From assembly GCA_024682395.1 (NCBI GenBank), contig JAIKZH010000083.1, positions 62,001-126,000 of the forward strand: a DNA stretch of 64,000 nucleotides, in the 5' to 3' direction. Each line of letters opens with the position of its first letter. Position 1 is the first letter of the stretch. This DNA comes from Bacteroidaceae bacterium. GTDB lineage: Bacteria; Bacteroidota; Bacteroidia; Bacteroidales; Bacteroidaceae. A program made the translations under genes and the position numbers. Positions 9,175-19,000 of this stretch are shown piece after piece. The notes below the pieces were generated by a model. It saw only the letters and a list, made by a program, of their open reading frames with translations. It did no database searches and was not told the origin of the DNA.

Positions 9175-10170
9175 ATGAAGGCATTATTTTTCATATTTCT
9201 GTCATTTTTATTCAGTGTTCAGATTAATGCACAAGTGCTGGAGTCTGAACTGGAGGAACAAATGTCTAATAATGAAGATAATGACTCGTTGTTATTGCTT
9301 ACGCAGAAACAAGTAGATAGTCTTGAGTTTAGATTGTCGCACCACTACACAGAGAATTTTAATTTTAAGGTCAAAGCCGATTCTGTGATGCTTGTCCCTC
9401 GAGATGATGAACTGTCTGATACCTGCTTTTTAATGGAGGATGATATAATTGTCGTGGCTCAGATAAAGGACTTAGGTGATACTGTCTGGGTTAAGGTGGC
9501 ACATGACCAACAGACCATGGGGTGGTTGATGGAGAAAGACTTGCTGAAAAATGCAGTTCCCAATGATGAAGTATCAATAATTATAGATTGGCTTACAGGT
9601 ACCAGAGCAATTTGGATGTCTGTATTTTTGTTGTTCGGAATAGTTGGATTCTTATTACGACGTCGTCTGCAGCATCGTTTGATTTTATTCCAGTTTAACG
9701 AGATGGATAGTATCTATCCATACATGATGCTTTCATTGGTTGCGCTAATCGCAATTACATATACAGGAATCCAGAATTTTGCCCCTGAGTTTTGGCAAGA
9801 GTATTATTTCCACCCTACATTAAATCCATATGTGCTTCCAGGAATAATGTCGGTGCTGATAGCTCTGATGTGGTTGCTTTTGATTGTCGTGATAGCATTA
9901 ATCCTTGATGTGTATCATAATTTCTATCTGTTCCAAGGCTTGAACTATATGTTGGAGATTTTCGGAGTTGCAATGTTAGTATATCTGACAATCTCATTAA
10001 CTACAGCAATGCATCTATGGATAGTTTCATTGATACTTTCAATCATATATATAATAGCATTTATTTATATATATATTAAGTATGTTCGATGCCGTTATAT
10101 ATGTGGTGCATGTGGCGCACGATTAATAAAAAAGGGTGTTTGCCCATATTGCGGAAAAAATAATAAATGA
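9175..10170 (+). CDS. Membrane protein with extracytoplasmic SH3-like domain and C-terminal zinc ribbon
   Basis: A 331-residue protein. Residues 1-20 form a signal peptide ending in INAQ. Residues ~55-125 look like a bacterial SH3 (SH3b) fold, with DTVWVKVAHDQQTMGW. There follow about five transmembrane helices (near 140-160, 182-205, 222-248, 262-282 and 285-310). The C-terminus is a short zinc ribbon with CGAC and CPYC pairs, after a Tyr/Ile-rich helix and therefore on the cytoplasmic face. This layout recurs in Bacteroidales as a zinc-ribbon domain-containing protein; no function is established that I know of. It is 22 nt after the U32 gene, so it probably ends the metA transcript. Confidence 0.75.
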   Translation: MKALFFIFLSFLFSVQINAQVLESELEEQMSNNEDNDSLLLLTQKQVDSLEFRLSHHYTENFNFKVKADSVMLVPRDDELSDTCFLMEDDIIVVAQIKDLGDTVWVKVAHDQQTMGWLMEKDLLKNAVPNDEVSIIIDWLTGTRAIWMSVFLLFGIVGFLLRRRLQHRLILFQFNEMDSIYPYMMLSLVALIAITYTGIQNFAPEFWQEYYFHPTLNPYVLPGIMSVLIALMWLLLIVVIALILDVYHNFYLFQGLNYMLEIFGVAMLVYLTISLTTAMHLWIVSLILSIIYIIAFIYIYIKYVRCRYICGACGARLIKKGVCPYCGKNNK

Positions 10171-10378
10171 CCTCATTTTAACTGATTAGTATTCTTGGAA
10201 TTAATGGCTGTTATAATGACGTTAAGAAACGCCCACTATTGAGAATTTTCAATGGCAAATTTTAACTTCTTTCCATTATTAAACCTCTAAAACTGTAATA
10301 TTTATACGACAATATTATAAGGAAAATCATTGTTTATCAGCAAATAGTCAGTACAAAAGGCATTTTTATGTGTTTTTA

Positions 10379-10410
10379 TTTGTGTAAGTCGATAAATAAC
10401 TGTATTTTTG
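10379..10410 (+). promoter_or_regulatory. Promoter of the leuCD operon
   Basis: TTTG (10379-10382), a 20-nt spacer and TATTTTTG (10403-10410) fit the Bacteroidetes consensus. The transcript should start near 10414, 14 nt before the leader-peptide ATG and about 230 nt before leuC. Confidence 0.75.
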
Positions 10411-10427
10411 CGTACAGAAAATAAAAT

Positions 10428-10496
10428 ATGACTATGTATTCAACTATTATAAACAGCGGTATTATTCTGTCACTACGAATTAGTTGCTCGGAGTGA
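10428..10496 (+). CDS. Ile/Leu-rich leader peptide of the leu operon attenuator (22 aa)
   Basis: A 22-codon frame from ATG at 10428 to TGA at 10494-10496. It encodes five isoleucines and two leucines, including Ile-Ile at codons 7-8 and Ile-Ile-Leu at codons 12-14, then Leu16 and Ile18. It begins MTMYSTII and ends RISCSE. It starts 14 nt after the predicted transcription start. Its stop codon lies inside the antiterminator strand (10491-10503), exactly as in classical amino-acid attenuators. The peptide itself is not expected to have a function; ribosome progress through the Ile/Leu codons is the signal. Too short for standard gene callers. Confidence rests on the coupling with the downstream alternative hairpins. 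Confidence 0.8.
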   Translation: MTMYSTIINSGIILSLRISCSE

Positions 10497-10581
10497 GAGA
10501 GGCTGTATGGTTGATAACAATATGAATAAACAACTAAAATGAATAAGCCTTTCTTGCTCCAAACGAGCAGAGAGGTTTTTT
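10491..10581 (+). promoter_or_regulatory. Transcription attenuator: mutually exclusive antiterminator and terminator
   Basis: Three strands are visible. Strand 2, GAGTGAGAGAGGC (10491-10503), overlaps the leader stop codon. Strand 3, GCCTTTCTTGCTC (10547-10559), can pair with strand 2 over all 13 positions with three G-U pairs, forming an antiterminator. Strand 3 can instead pair with strand 4, GAGCAGAGAGG (10565-10575), giving an 11-bp hairpin with one bulged T, directly followed by TTTTTT (10576-10581). A ribosome stalled at the Ile/Leu codons leaves strand 2 free, so transcription continues into leuC; a ribosome reaching the stop codon masks strand 2, so transcription ends. The mechanism is inferred from established attenuators; the pairings are read from the sequence. 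Confidence 0.82.
10548..10581 (+). terminator. Intrinsic terminator within the leu attenuator
   Basis: CCTTTCTTGCTC and GAGCAGAGAGG enclose a 5-nt loop and are followed by six T residues. It lies 64 nt before leuC, so it is a conditional terminator rather than the end of the upstream gene. Confidence 0.82.
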
Positions 10582-10644
10582 GTTGCATTATTCTTTCATG
10601 TCATTATAATCGGAATATTAAAAATAAAAATATAAACAAGCGAT

Positions 10645-12033
10645 ATGAATACATTATTTGATAAAATCTGGGATGCACATGTTGTGCAGAACATTGAGGA
10701 TGGCCCAACGCAGTTATATATCGATCGTTTGTATTGTCATGAAGTGACAACACCTCAAGCTTTCGATACTTTGCGTGATAAAAAACTAAAAGTGTTCCGT
10801 CCTGATCATGTGTATGCTATGCCTGATCATAATACACCATCAGATCAGCAAGAGGTAATTAATGACCCTGTAGGACGCAAGCAAGTTGAAACATTAAAGA
10901 AGAATTGCGAAGAATTTGGTATTCATCATTTTGCAATGGGTACTAAGGATAATGGTATTATTCATGTGGTAGGACCTGAAAAGGCTCTTTCTCTACCTGG
11001 AATGACAATTGTCTGTGGTGACTCTCACACAAGTACTCATGGAGCAGTAGGCGCTATTGCAATGGGTATCGGTACATCAGAGGTTGCTCAAGTACTTGCA
11101 AGCCAATGTATCCTTCAGGCAAAACCAAAAACAATGCGTATTAATATAGAAGGAGAACTTCGTCCTAACGTAACAGCAAAAGACGTCGCTCTTTATATTA
11201 TGGCGCAGATGACAACATCAGGTGCAACAGGATATGCTGTTGAATATGCTGGTAGTACAATACGTAATATGAGTATGGAAGGTCGATTGACTCTTTCTAA
11301 CCTTTCTATTGAGATGGGTAGCCGTGCTGGTATTATTGCCCCAGATGAAACAACATTTGCTTATCTTAAAGGTAGGGAATATGCTCCAAAGGGTGAAGCT
11401 TGGGATAAGGCTGTTGAAGAATGGAAGAAATTAAAAAGTGATGACGATGCTGTATTTGATAAAGAAGTAACTTATCGCGCAGAAGACATCACTCCACGTA
11501 TCACATATGGAACAAATCCAGGTGCAGGTATCGCTATTGATGGAACAATACCTACACTCAATGATATACCAGAGGCTGAAAAGGCTGGATTCTTGTCTCA
11601 ATTGGATTACATGCAGTTTAAACCAGGTGAGAAACTTGAAGGTCACCCAGTTGATTATGTATTCCTTGGTGCATGTACAAATGGTAGAATTGAAGACTTC
11701 CGAGCATTTGCTTCAGTGGTTAAGGGTAAGAAGAAAGCTGACAATGTAACAGCATGGTTGGTTCCAGGTTCATGGCTTGTACGTCAGCAAATCATAGATG
11801 AAGGAATTGATAAGATTCTTGAAGAAGCAGGATTTGAATTACGTTTGCCTTCATGCTCTTCTTGTTTGGCAATGAATCCAGATAAGGTCCCTGCAGGCAA
11901 ATTGTCTATATCTACAAGTAACAGAAATTTCGTTGGTCGTCAAGGCCCAGGTGCACGTACAGTATTGGCAAGTCCGCTCACTGTTGCGGCATCTGCCATC
12001 ACAGGTGTAATAACAGATCCACGTAAATTATAA
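10645..12033 (+). CDS. leuC: 3-isopropylmalate dehydratase large subunit
   Basis: A 462-residue aconitase-superfamily protein, the usual LeuC length. It binds the [4Fe-4S] cluster through C344 (GACTNGR) and C404/C407 (CSSC), and has the SHTSTHGA and CGDSHTS motifs of the N-terminal domain. With LeuD it isomerises 2-isopropylmalate to 3-isopropylmalate, and the same pair can handle citramalate in the isoleucine route. It is the first gene after the Ile/Leu attenuator and is followed by leuD after 11 nt. No leuA lies upstream, which differs from the common leuA-leading order. Confidence 0.97.
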   Translation: MNTLFDKIWDAHVVQNIEDGPTQLYIDRLYCHEVTTPQAFDTLRDKKLKVFRPDHVYAMPDHNTPSDQQEVINDPVGRKQVETLKKNCEEFGIHHFAMGTKDNGIIHVVGPEKALSLPGMTIVCGDSHTSTHGAVGAIAMGIGTSEVAQVLASQCILQAKPKTMRINIEGELRPNVTAKDVALYIMAQMTTSGATGYAVEYAGSTIRNMSMEGRLTLSNLSIEMGSRAGIIAPDETTFAYLKGREYAPKGEAWDKAVEEWKKLKSDDDAVFDKEVTYRAEDITPRITYGTNPGAGIAIDGTIPTLNDIPEAEKAGFLSQLDYMQFKPGEKLEGHPVDYVFLGACTNGRIEDFRAFASVVKGKKKADNVTAWLVPGSWLVRQQIIDEGIDKILEEAGFELRLPSCSSCLAMNPDKVPAGKLSISTSNRNFVGRQGPGARTVLASPLTVAASAITGVITDPRKL

Positions 12034-12044
12034 AAACGAAACAT

Positions 12045-12656
12045 ATGAAACAGAAATTCAATATAATACAGTCAACTTGTTTGCCAATAGCCATTGATAA
12101 CTGTAACACAGACTTGATTATACCTGCCCGCTATTTGGCATCAACAACACGTGATCCGAAATTCTTCGGTGATGCTTTTATGCATGATTTGCGATTTGAC
12201 GCTGATGGAAAACCTGTTCCTGATTTTGTTCTCAATCAACCTAATTTTAGTGAAGCACCAAAAGAGGGTGTACACGAAATTATTGTAGGCGGACAAAACT
12301 GGGGTTCTGGTTCTTCACGCGAACATGCTGCATGGGCAATCGCAGGATATGGAGTTCGTGTGGTTATCTCTTCTTCTTTTGCTGATATCCACAGAAATAA
12401 CCTCCTTAACTGTTTCGTGTTGCCTGTAATCGTAAGCGAACAATTCCAGACTGAATTATTCAATAGTATATCTGCAGATCCTAAAACAGAGGTGAAAGTG
12501 GATGTGCCAAATCAAACAGTTACAAATCTTGCAACAGGACATAGTGAGAAATTCGATATCAATGGTTACAAGAAATATTGTTTGATGAATGCCCTTGATG
12601 ATATTGATTTCCTCTTAGAAAATAAGAATAAAATAGAACAATATGAACAGGCCTAA
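12045..12656 (+). CDS. leuD: 3-isopropylmalate dehydratase small subunit
   Basis: A 203-residue swivel-domain subunit matching LeuD (about 200 residues). The conserved substrate-recognition region contains DTD/NTDLIIPARYL at residues ~20-32 and GGQNWGSGSSREHAAWAIAGYG at ~83-104. It forms the heterodimeric dehydratase with LeuC. It begins 11 nt after leuC and its last 14 nt overlap the start of the LeuA/CimA-like gene, so the three are translated from one message and the second junction is probably translationally coupled. Confidence 0.97.
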   Translation: MKQKFNIIQSTCLPIAIDNCNTDLIIPARYLASTTRDPKFFGDAFMHDLRFDADGKPVPDFVLNQPNFSEAPKEGVHEIIVGGQNWGSGSSREHAAWAIAGYGVRVVISSSFADIHRNNLLNCFVLPVIVSEQFQTELFNSISADPKTEVKVDVPNQTVTNLATGHSEKFDINGYKKYCLMNALDDIDFLLENKNKIEQYEQA

Positions 12657-14175
12657 TGGTTCAGTCATTGAGATCATGGACACCACCTTGCGAGATGGTG
12701 AACAGACTAATGGCGTATCATTCGTACCTCACGAAAAATTAATTGTGGCTCGTATGCTGCTTCAAGACCTAAATGTTGATAGGATTGAAGTTGCTTCAGC
12801 TCGTGTGTCTGATGGTGAGAAGGAGGCAGTGACAAATATATGCCGATGGGCGCAACAATCCAATATGATTGATCGCGTTGAAGTGTTAGGATTTGTTGAT
12901 GGCAAAACATCGTTGGATTGGATAAATGAATGTGGCTGCAAGAACATAAACCTTTTATGTAAAGGCTCAGAACGTCACTGTAAGTATCAACTCAAGAAAA
13001 CTCTTGAGGAACATCTTGCTGATATCAAAAAAAGTTTGGAGTATGCCGAACAATTGGGTATCAGTGTGAATGCGTATCTTGAGGACTGGAGTAACGGAAT
13101 GAAAAATTCTCCAGAATATGTTCACGATTTTGTTGATGCCTTGAAGGACTCAAAAATCAAGCGATTCATGCTCCCAGATACTCTTGGAATACTGAATCCA
13201 ATGCAGACATCTGAGTATATATCCAAGATGATTGAGTGGTTCCCAAATCTCAACTTTGATTTCCATGCTCATAATGATTATGACTTGGCTATATCTAATG
13301 TTTTTGCCGCAGTACTTGCCGGATGTAATGGTATTCATACATCTATAAATGGTTTGGGGGAACGTGCTGGAAATGCTCCATTAAGTAGTGTTCAGGCAAT
13401 ATTAAAAGACCACCTAAATTGTGTTACAGGAATCTGTGAAGGAAAACTTAATGATGCCAGTCGATTAATTGAAAGTTATTCTGGAATTGCTGTGCCTGCA
13501 AACAAACCTATAATCGGGGAAAATGTGTTTACACAGGTCGCTGGAGTGCATGCTGATGGTGATAACAAACATAATCTGTATTGCAACGATCTTGCTCCCG
13601 AACGCTTCGGACGCAAACGTGAGTATGCTCTCGGTAAGAATAGTGGAAAGGCTAATATTCTTAAAAATCTTGAAGAACTTGGACTGGAACTTACTCCAGA
13701 ACAGACACGACGAGTTACTGAGAGAATAATCGAACTTGGTGACAAGAAACAGATTGTAACTCAAGATGATCTTCCATATATCGTAAGCGATGTGCTTAAA
13801 CACACTGCTCCTGATGATAAAGTAAGATTGCTCAGTTATATGGTCAGCACTGCATATGGACTGAAGCCTATGGCAAGTGTGAAACTTGAAGTCAATGGTG
13901 AAATCTACGAAGAATCGGCAATGGGCGATGGTACATATGATGCTTTCGTACATTGTGTGCGTCACATCTATCGCGATCGTCTGCAACGCACATTCCCTTG
14001 GCTTACTAATTATGTAGTAAACATACCTCCGGGAGGACGTACAGATGCCCTCGTTCAAACAACTATATCGTGGACATACGAAGGAAAATCGTATCGCACA
14101 AGAGGACTTGATGCCGACCAGACTGAAGCTGCAATCAAGGCTACGATAAAGATGTTGAATATAATCAATGAATGA
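12643..14175 (+). CDS. 2-isopropylmalate synthase / citramalate synthase family enzyme
   Basis: A 510-residue DRE-TIM acyltransferase. The catalytic barrel has MDTTLRDGEQ near the N-terminus, the metal-binding FHAHNDYDLA motif near residue 208 and NGLGERAGNAPL. A LeuA-type allosteric dimerisation domain occupies about residues 385-510. The Asp in HNDYDLA replaces the Gly common in LeuA (HNDxGLA). It could be LeuA (leucine) or a citramalate synthase CimA (isoleucine via pyruvate). In related Bacteroidales a paralogue at this position follows leuD in addition to a true LeuA, which favours CimA, as does the Ile-rich leader. I leave the symbol blank because sequence alone does not decide. It overlaps leuD by 14 nt. 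Confidence 0.85.
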   Translation: MNRPNGSVIEIMDTTLRDGEQTNGVSFVPHEKLIVARMLLQDLNVDRIEVASARVSDGEKEAVTNICRWAQQSNMIDRVEVLGFVDGKTSLDWINECGCKNINLLCKGSERHCKYQLKKTLEEHLADIKKSLEYAEQLGISVNAYLEDWSNGMKNSPEYVHDFVDALKDSKIKRFMLPDTLGILNPMQTSEYISKMIEWFPNLNFDFHAHNDYDLAISNVFAAVLAGCNGIHTSINGLGERAGNAPLSSVQAILKDHLNCVTGICEGKLNDASRLIESYSGIAVPANKPIIGENVFTQVAGVHADGDNKHNLYCNDLAPERFGRKREYALGKNSGKANILKNLEELGLELTPEQTRRVTERIIELGDKKQIVTQDDLPYIVSDVLKHTAPDDKVRLLSYMVSTAYGLKPMASVKLEVNGEIYEESAMGDGTYDAFVHCVRHIYRDRLQRTFPWLTNYVVNIPPGGRTDALVQTTISWTYEGKSYRTRGLDADQTEAAIKATIKMLNIINE

Positions 14176-14543
14176 TTCTTTTCATCTGATAATACTTTTA
14201 AGTACAAGAATAGGGGATGTGTTTTTTTAAACATGTCCCCATTTAATTTGTTGAGAGGTTTATTTTAAGTCTTTACTCCAAGGAATAGAATATAGTGAAA
14301 CTCAGATTGAGAACCTAATATAGAATGAAGAACTTTTTAGGCCTTAGATTTAACGATAAACAAATAGGTATTGGCAAATATAATCTGTGAAAGGTGTCGA
14401 AAGGCTTTTTTATATATGTGAGATGAAAATAATGAGTAAATTGTGTTTAAAGAATTTAAAATTATAATATTCGTATGCTTTTCTTTGTTGATTTCATGTT
14501 TTATTATTATTTTTGTCAGCAAAATATACTAAACCTTAAGATT
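14176..14543. other. Intergenic region between leu operon and histidine phosphatase
   Basis: Holds the operon terminator (14213-14245). Beyond it I see only AT-rich sequence and no clear TAnnTTTG promoter for the phosphatase gene. A long upstream extension of the phosphatase frame (from 14475) is probably non-coding. Confidence 0.5.
14213..14245 (+). terminator. Terminator of the leuCD operon
   Basis: GGGGATGTG (14213-14221) pairs with CATGTCCCC (14232-14240) through nine pairs including two G-U, with a 10-nt T-rich loop and an AT-rich tail. It lies 38 nt after the synthase stop codon. Confidence 0.7.
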
Positions 14544-15914
14544 ATGACTAATAAGATTTTATGTCCAGTAAGTATTAAATCAAATCGTAAATCATTTAAA
14601 ATTCTTAGATCAACTACATTGTGTTTACTTCTTTCTGTTGTTTGTCCACAATTATCTGCGCAAACGGCAAGAGAAGAAATTAAACAGTTCCCACGTCTGT
14701 CAGGAAGCAATTATTTGGCATACAGAGAACCTGTAAAACCTTTAACTGCGACTCCTAAAGGATATGAGCCTTTTTATCTTACACATTATGCAAGACATGG
14801 CTCAAGATGGCTCATAGCTCCAGGTGATTATGATAATCCGTTGAAAACACTAAGAAATGCTTCGGCTGATCATAAACTTACCATTCAAGGACAAAAAGTT
14901 CTTTCGGATTTGGAGGAATTTTATAAGACAACAAGAAAACGTTTGGGAGAACTCACTACTGTGGGCGCACGACAGCATCATGGCATAGGCAAGCGTATGA
15001 CCCGAAATTTCCCAGAGATATTCAAGGGCACTCCAGAGGTTGATGCACGTAGTACAGTTGTCATCCGTTGCATCCTTTCAATGACTGCGGAATGTGAAGA
15101 ACTAATGGCTTATAACCCACAGACTAAGATCAATAACGACGTAAGCGAATCATATCAATACTATTTGAATCGACGTTGGGATGGTGAAGTCCGTCGTCAA
15201 GGTAATAGTAGAGTAAGGGGAGAGGAAGTACATAAGGCACGTATGAAATATACTCACCCAGAAAGATTCAGCAGCATAATATTCAATGATGAACAGTATG
15301 TTAAGGATAGTTTGAATGGTGGTGGAGCCTTTATGAACCAGATGTTTGACATTGCAACAAATATGCAAAGTCATGACAGCGATATAAGTTTTATTGAACT
15401 GTTTACAAACGATGAACTATATGATTTGTGGAAGATAAAGAATATTGACTGGTATTTAGGTTATGGACCTGCACCTCAAACTGGTGGAGTAATGCCTTAT
15501 AGTCAGTCTGTATTACTCAGAAATATTATAGAAACCGCTGATACAGTGGTGGATAAGAAAGAATGGAACGGAGCAACACTACGATTCGGACATGAGGTTT
15601 GTGTTATGCCTCTGGCTTGTCTGCTTGAGTTGGACAGTTGTGGCCGTCAGGTGCATGATTTGGAAAAACTTGATGAACAATGGGTGAATTACAGAATATA
15701 TCCTATGGCATCAAATATTCAGATTGTGTTTTATCGTCCGTTGAAAGGTAAGGATGGCGATATTCTGTTAAAGGTGTTGTTGAACGAACATGAAGCAACA
15801 TTGCCAATTCATACCGATTCTTTCCCTTATTATCGTTGGAAAGACTTCAGAGATTATTATGTAAAGAAATTGGATGATTTCGAAACAAAATATCCTTCTG
15901 AAACAAAACAATAA
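14544..15914 (+). CDS. Histidine-type phosphatase (phytase/MINPP-like), secreted
   Basis: A branch-2 histidine phosphatase of 456 residues from the ATG at 14544. The frame extends back to 14475, but that adds a hydrophobic, Tyr/Phe-rich stretch unlike a signal peptide. From 14544 the protein has a basic N-terminus, a hydrophobic core (TTLCLLLSVV) and a cleavage site near LSAQ. The catalytic motif is HYARHGSRW, with the nucleophile His in RHGSR. The C-terminal proton-donor motif reads GHEV, where phytases have HD or HAE. Relatives in gut Bacteroides hydrolyse inositol phosphates in the periplasm or at the cell surface; the substrate here is unproven. It has no near operon partner; the next gene starts 134 nt downstream. 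Confidence 0.85.
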   Translation: MTNKILCPVSIKSNRKSFKILRSTTLCLLLSVVCPQLSAQTAREEIKQFPRLSGSNYLAYREPVKPLTATPKGYEPFYLTHYARHGSRWLIAPGDYDNPLKTLRNASADHKLTIQGQKVLSDLEEFYKTTRKRLGELTTVGARQHHGIGKRMTRNFPEIFKGTPEVDARSTVVIRCILSMTAECEELMAYNPQTKINNDVSESYQYYLNRRWDGEVRRQGNSRVRGEEVHKARMKYTHPERFSSIIFNDEQYVKDSLNGGGAFMNQMFDIATNMQSHDSDISFIELFTNDELYDLWKIKNIDWYLGYGPAPQTGGVMPYSQSVLLRNIIETADTVVDKKEWNGATLRFGHEVCVMPLACLLELDSCGRQVHDLEKLDEQWVNYRIYPMASNIQIVFYRPLKGKDGDILLKVLLNEHEATLPIHTDSFPYYRWKDFRDYYVKKLDDFETKYPSETKQ

Positions 15915-16048
15915 TATATTCCGAATATAAGGTAAACCATTGAGTAACAGTGCTTCTATGAGGTACTTTTGAGCATTTAATACAGAAAACAACAATTGGG
16001 CAATATTATATGAGGAATAATATATTTGAATAAAAATATATTTTAGAT

Positions 16049-19000
16049 ATGAAAAAGATTCTTTTTGTTTTATTGTTTATTATGACAATTATGCAGCCAT
16101 GTATTTGTGATATTCATGCACAAAGTTATGAGCATATGTGGGAACAGTTGGATAAATATGCAGATGATGATCTCCCTAAACAGGTAATCTCTCAGGCTGA
16201 GAAAATTTTGTATAAGGCTCAGAAGGAAAATCAGTTTGCCCACATGATGCGGGCTTGGAAAACCATCGTTGAACGTAAAACTGATATAGAACCAGATAGT
16301 TTCAAAGTGTGTATCGAACATATTGGGAAATTGTCTCGTGAGAAGAAAGCACGTTCTTTCTCTCCCGTACAATCATCTGTTTATAATGCAATGATGGGAT
16401 CTGCATATAGGATGATGATGGCATCAATGTACCGAAATGCGGATAAAGAAACTCGAGAGAGATATAAGGAGTTGTCCGACGAGCACTACAATAAGGTTTT
16501 AATTGATATGGAAGCCTTGGCAAAGGAAAAATCTAATGAATTTAAAACTCTGCTCAAGGTAATGAATGCGGATAGCCGACTTTTTGATAATGATATGTTA
16601 TCAATCATGATTGATTTTATAAAAGAAAACGCAGGCTTTGATGACGAAAAAATGGCTGATATTTATGCAAAGGCTGCAGACTTGTATAAAAAGAATGGCA
16701 ACATGAATGCCTACACAATCATGACGATGAACAAGTTGTCTTCGCTTAATCAATTTGTGAACTTTAATAAACGTCTGAAAGCGGCTGACTATTATAAAAG
16801 TTTAAAAGCTTTACTTGATGAATCTCAGGAACTTGAGGTGGGTGTAGATGTGGCGCAGACTTATCTGAGTCGTAACCAATCATTGACTGACGATGAAAAA
16901 CTGGAATTTGCCAGATGGGCAAAAGTGAAGTTTAAGCAGTCGTCTTTCTCTTCATATTTTGAGAATACAGAAAAAAAACTTTTATGTCCGTCTTTGAATA
17001 TAAATTATAACTTCTTTTCTGGTATTATAGCATCAAAACCATTTAAATTGAATATTTATGGTAATAATGTTGAGAATCTTAAACTGGAAATCAGAAATTA
17101 TAACGGAAAAGCGAAAAATGGCGCGTTTAAAAAAGATGGCAGGTTGGTGCAGAAACATTCAATAGCACTTCTAACCGAAAAAGAAAATATTGAAAGGAAA
17201 GCTAAGAATCTAATTACTAAGTTTAAGACTGAAAAAGACCTCACATTACCAGCAGAACATTATGTCGTAATAGCCGAAGGCGCTGGATGTGAGAGCGTTA
17301 GAGAACTCCATATTACATCTATACGAGCATTCTGTTTCCCTATTACAAAAGCGAAATCACGGGTAACCGTTGTGGATAACGAAACAGGAAGACCTGTCCC
17401 AAATGTTTACCTTATGGTTAAACCCGAAGGAGACGACAAGACTGTAAAGGTGTGGTGTGACAATAATGGTGAAGCTCTGGTAGAGAATGAGAATTATAGT
17501 TTTATTGCATACAGAAGTGAAACGGATTTTACTGATGCCGTAACTATTTCATCTCCGGAGAGACTTCCTGAAACGTCATCACATGTAGTGAATAGCTTGT
17601 TTACAGATCGTTCTATATATCGTCCTGGACAAATTGTTCATTTGTCGGGTATTGTATATCGACAAAATGGGGATGAGACCAATGTGGTACCTAATTATTC
17701 GGGAGATGTGTATTTCTTAGATGCCAATCGACAGAAGATAGAGAATAAACCTATACGTACTGATGCTATGGGAACATTCTCTTCTGATTTTAAGATTCCT
17801 TCTGATCGATTACCTGGAGCATATACACTTCGATTCAGCAATTCAAGTGTTACTATTCATGTAGAAGAATATAAACGCCCAACATTTCAAGTTGAAATGA
17901 AAGCTGAGGACAGCGATGATTCACAACTGACATTTGGTGATACTGTCGATATTAAAGCAATCGCTACTACATATAGCGGTGTACCTGTTCAAGATGCAGT
18001 TGCCAAATATACCATAAAGACTGCTCAAGGTGGATTTTGGCCTTGGGATAGCAGTTCATCATGGACTGTTATAACCGAAGATGAATCAAAAACAGATGCA
18101 AATGGAAAGGCTGTAATTCCTCTGTTCTTAGATAATTCGAAATATAATGAATCAGGAACTGGATTAGTTAAATACAGAGTATATGTTGATATCACAGATC
18201 AGGCCGGCGAGACTCATAGCGCTGAATATACTAAATCGGTGTCAAAGCAAGGATTTGGTTTGTTTGTTCAAGCTGATGATATTATTAATACTGCTTTAAA
18301 GAACACTGTAAATATTAAAGCTAAAAACTGCAATGGCGATGAAGTACAGGTTAATGGATACTATTCAATATATCCATACGACAGATATAGAGAGAAATCT
18401 GACACTATAAAAGGTGAGTTCTCAACGGATAAATCTCTAAAGTTACCTTCTCTCGATGCTGGCTCTTATTATATTCAAGCATATGCTTATGATAAGAATA
18501 ATAATAAGGTCTCTGTCTCAAAACTCATTAGTGTATATAATGGAAAACTAGCAGCCGACTTTTATGGAAAGACTGCTGGTCCGAAATCATATTTTGCCTC
18601 TGATTTCATACATTGTGATGATCCAACTTTCGGTTATGATAAACCTGCAGAGTTTTATTTCTCGCCTTGTATGGAAGATGTATATGTGTATTATTATATA
18701 ACTAATAACGATAGTGTTATCAAGCGAGGTAATGTGGTATTGAACAAAGGTATGTTCCGCATTCCTGTCAAATATCTTCCAACATATGGAAATGGACTAA
18801 CATATCATTTCTTTTATGTAAAAGACGGACAAATGAATCATGATAATCAATCTATTCAATTCGTTGAACCTAATAAAAAACTTACTCTCTCTTGGAAATC
18901 ATTCCGTGATAAATTACAACCAGGTCAGAATGAAGAATGGATTCTGAATGTTAAGGACCATAATGGTAAACCTGTAAATGGCGCTCATCTCCTTGCTGGA

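Noticed and set aside
13465..14058. 197-codon minus-strand frame opposite the LeuA/CimA-like gene
   Set aside because: It is antisense to a well-conserved enzyme, and its product is Ile/Ser/Cys-rich with no recognisable domain.
14475..14543. Upstream extension of the histidine phosphatase
   Set aside because: The extra 23 residues are Phe/Tyr-rich and precede a better ATG with a normal signal peptide.
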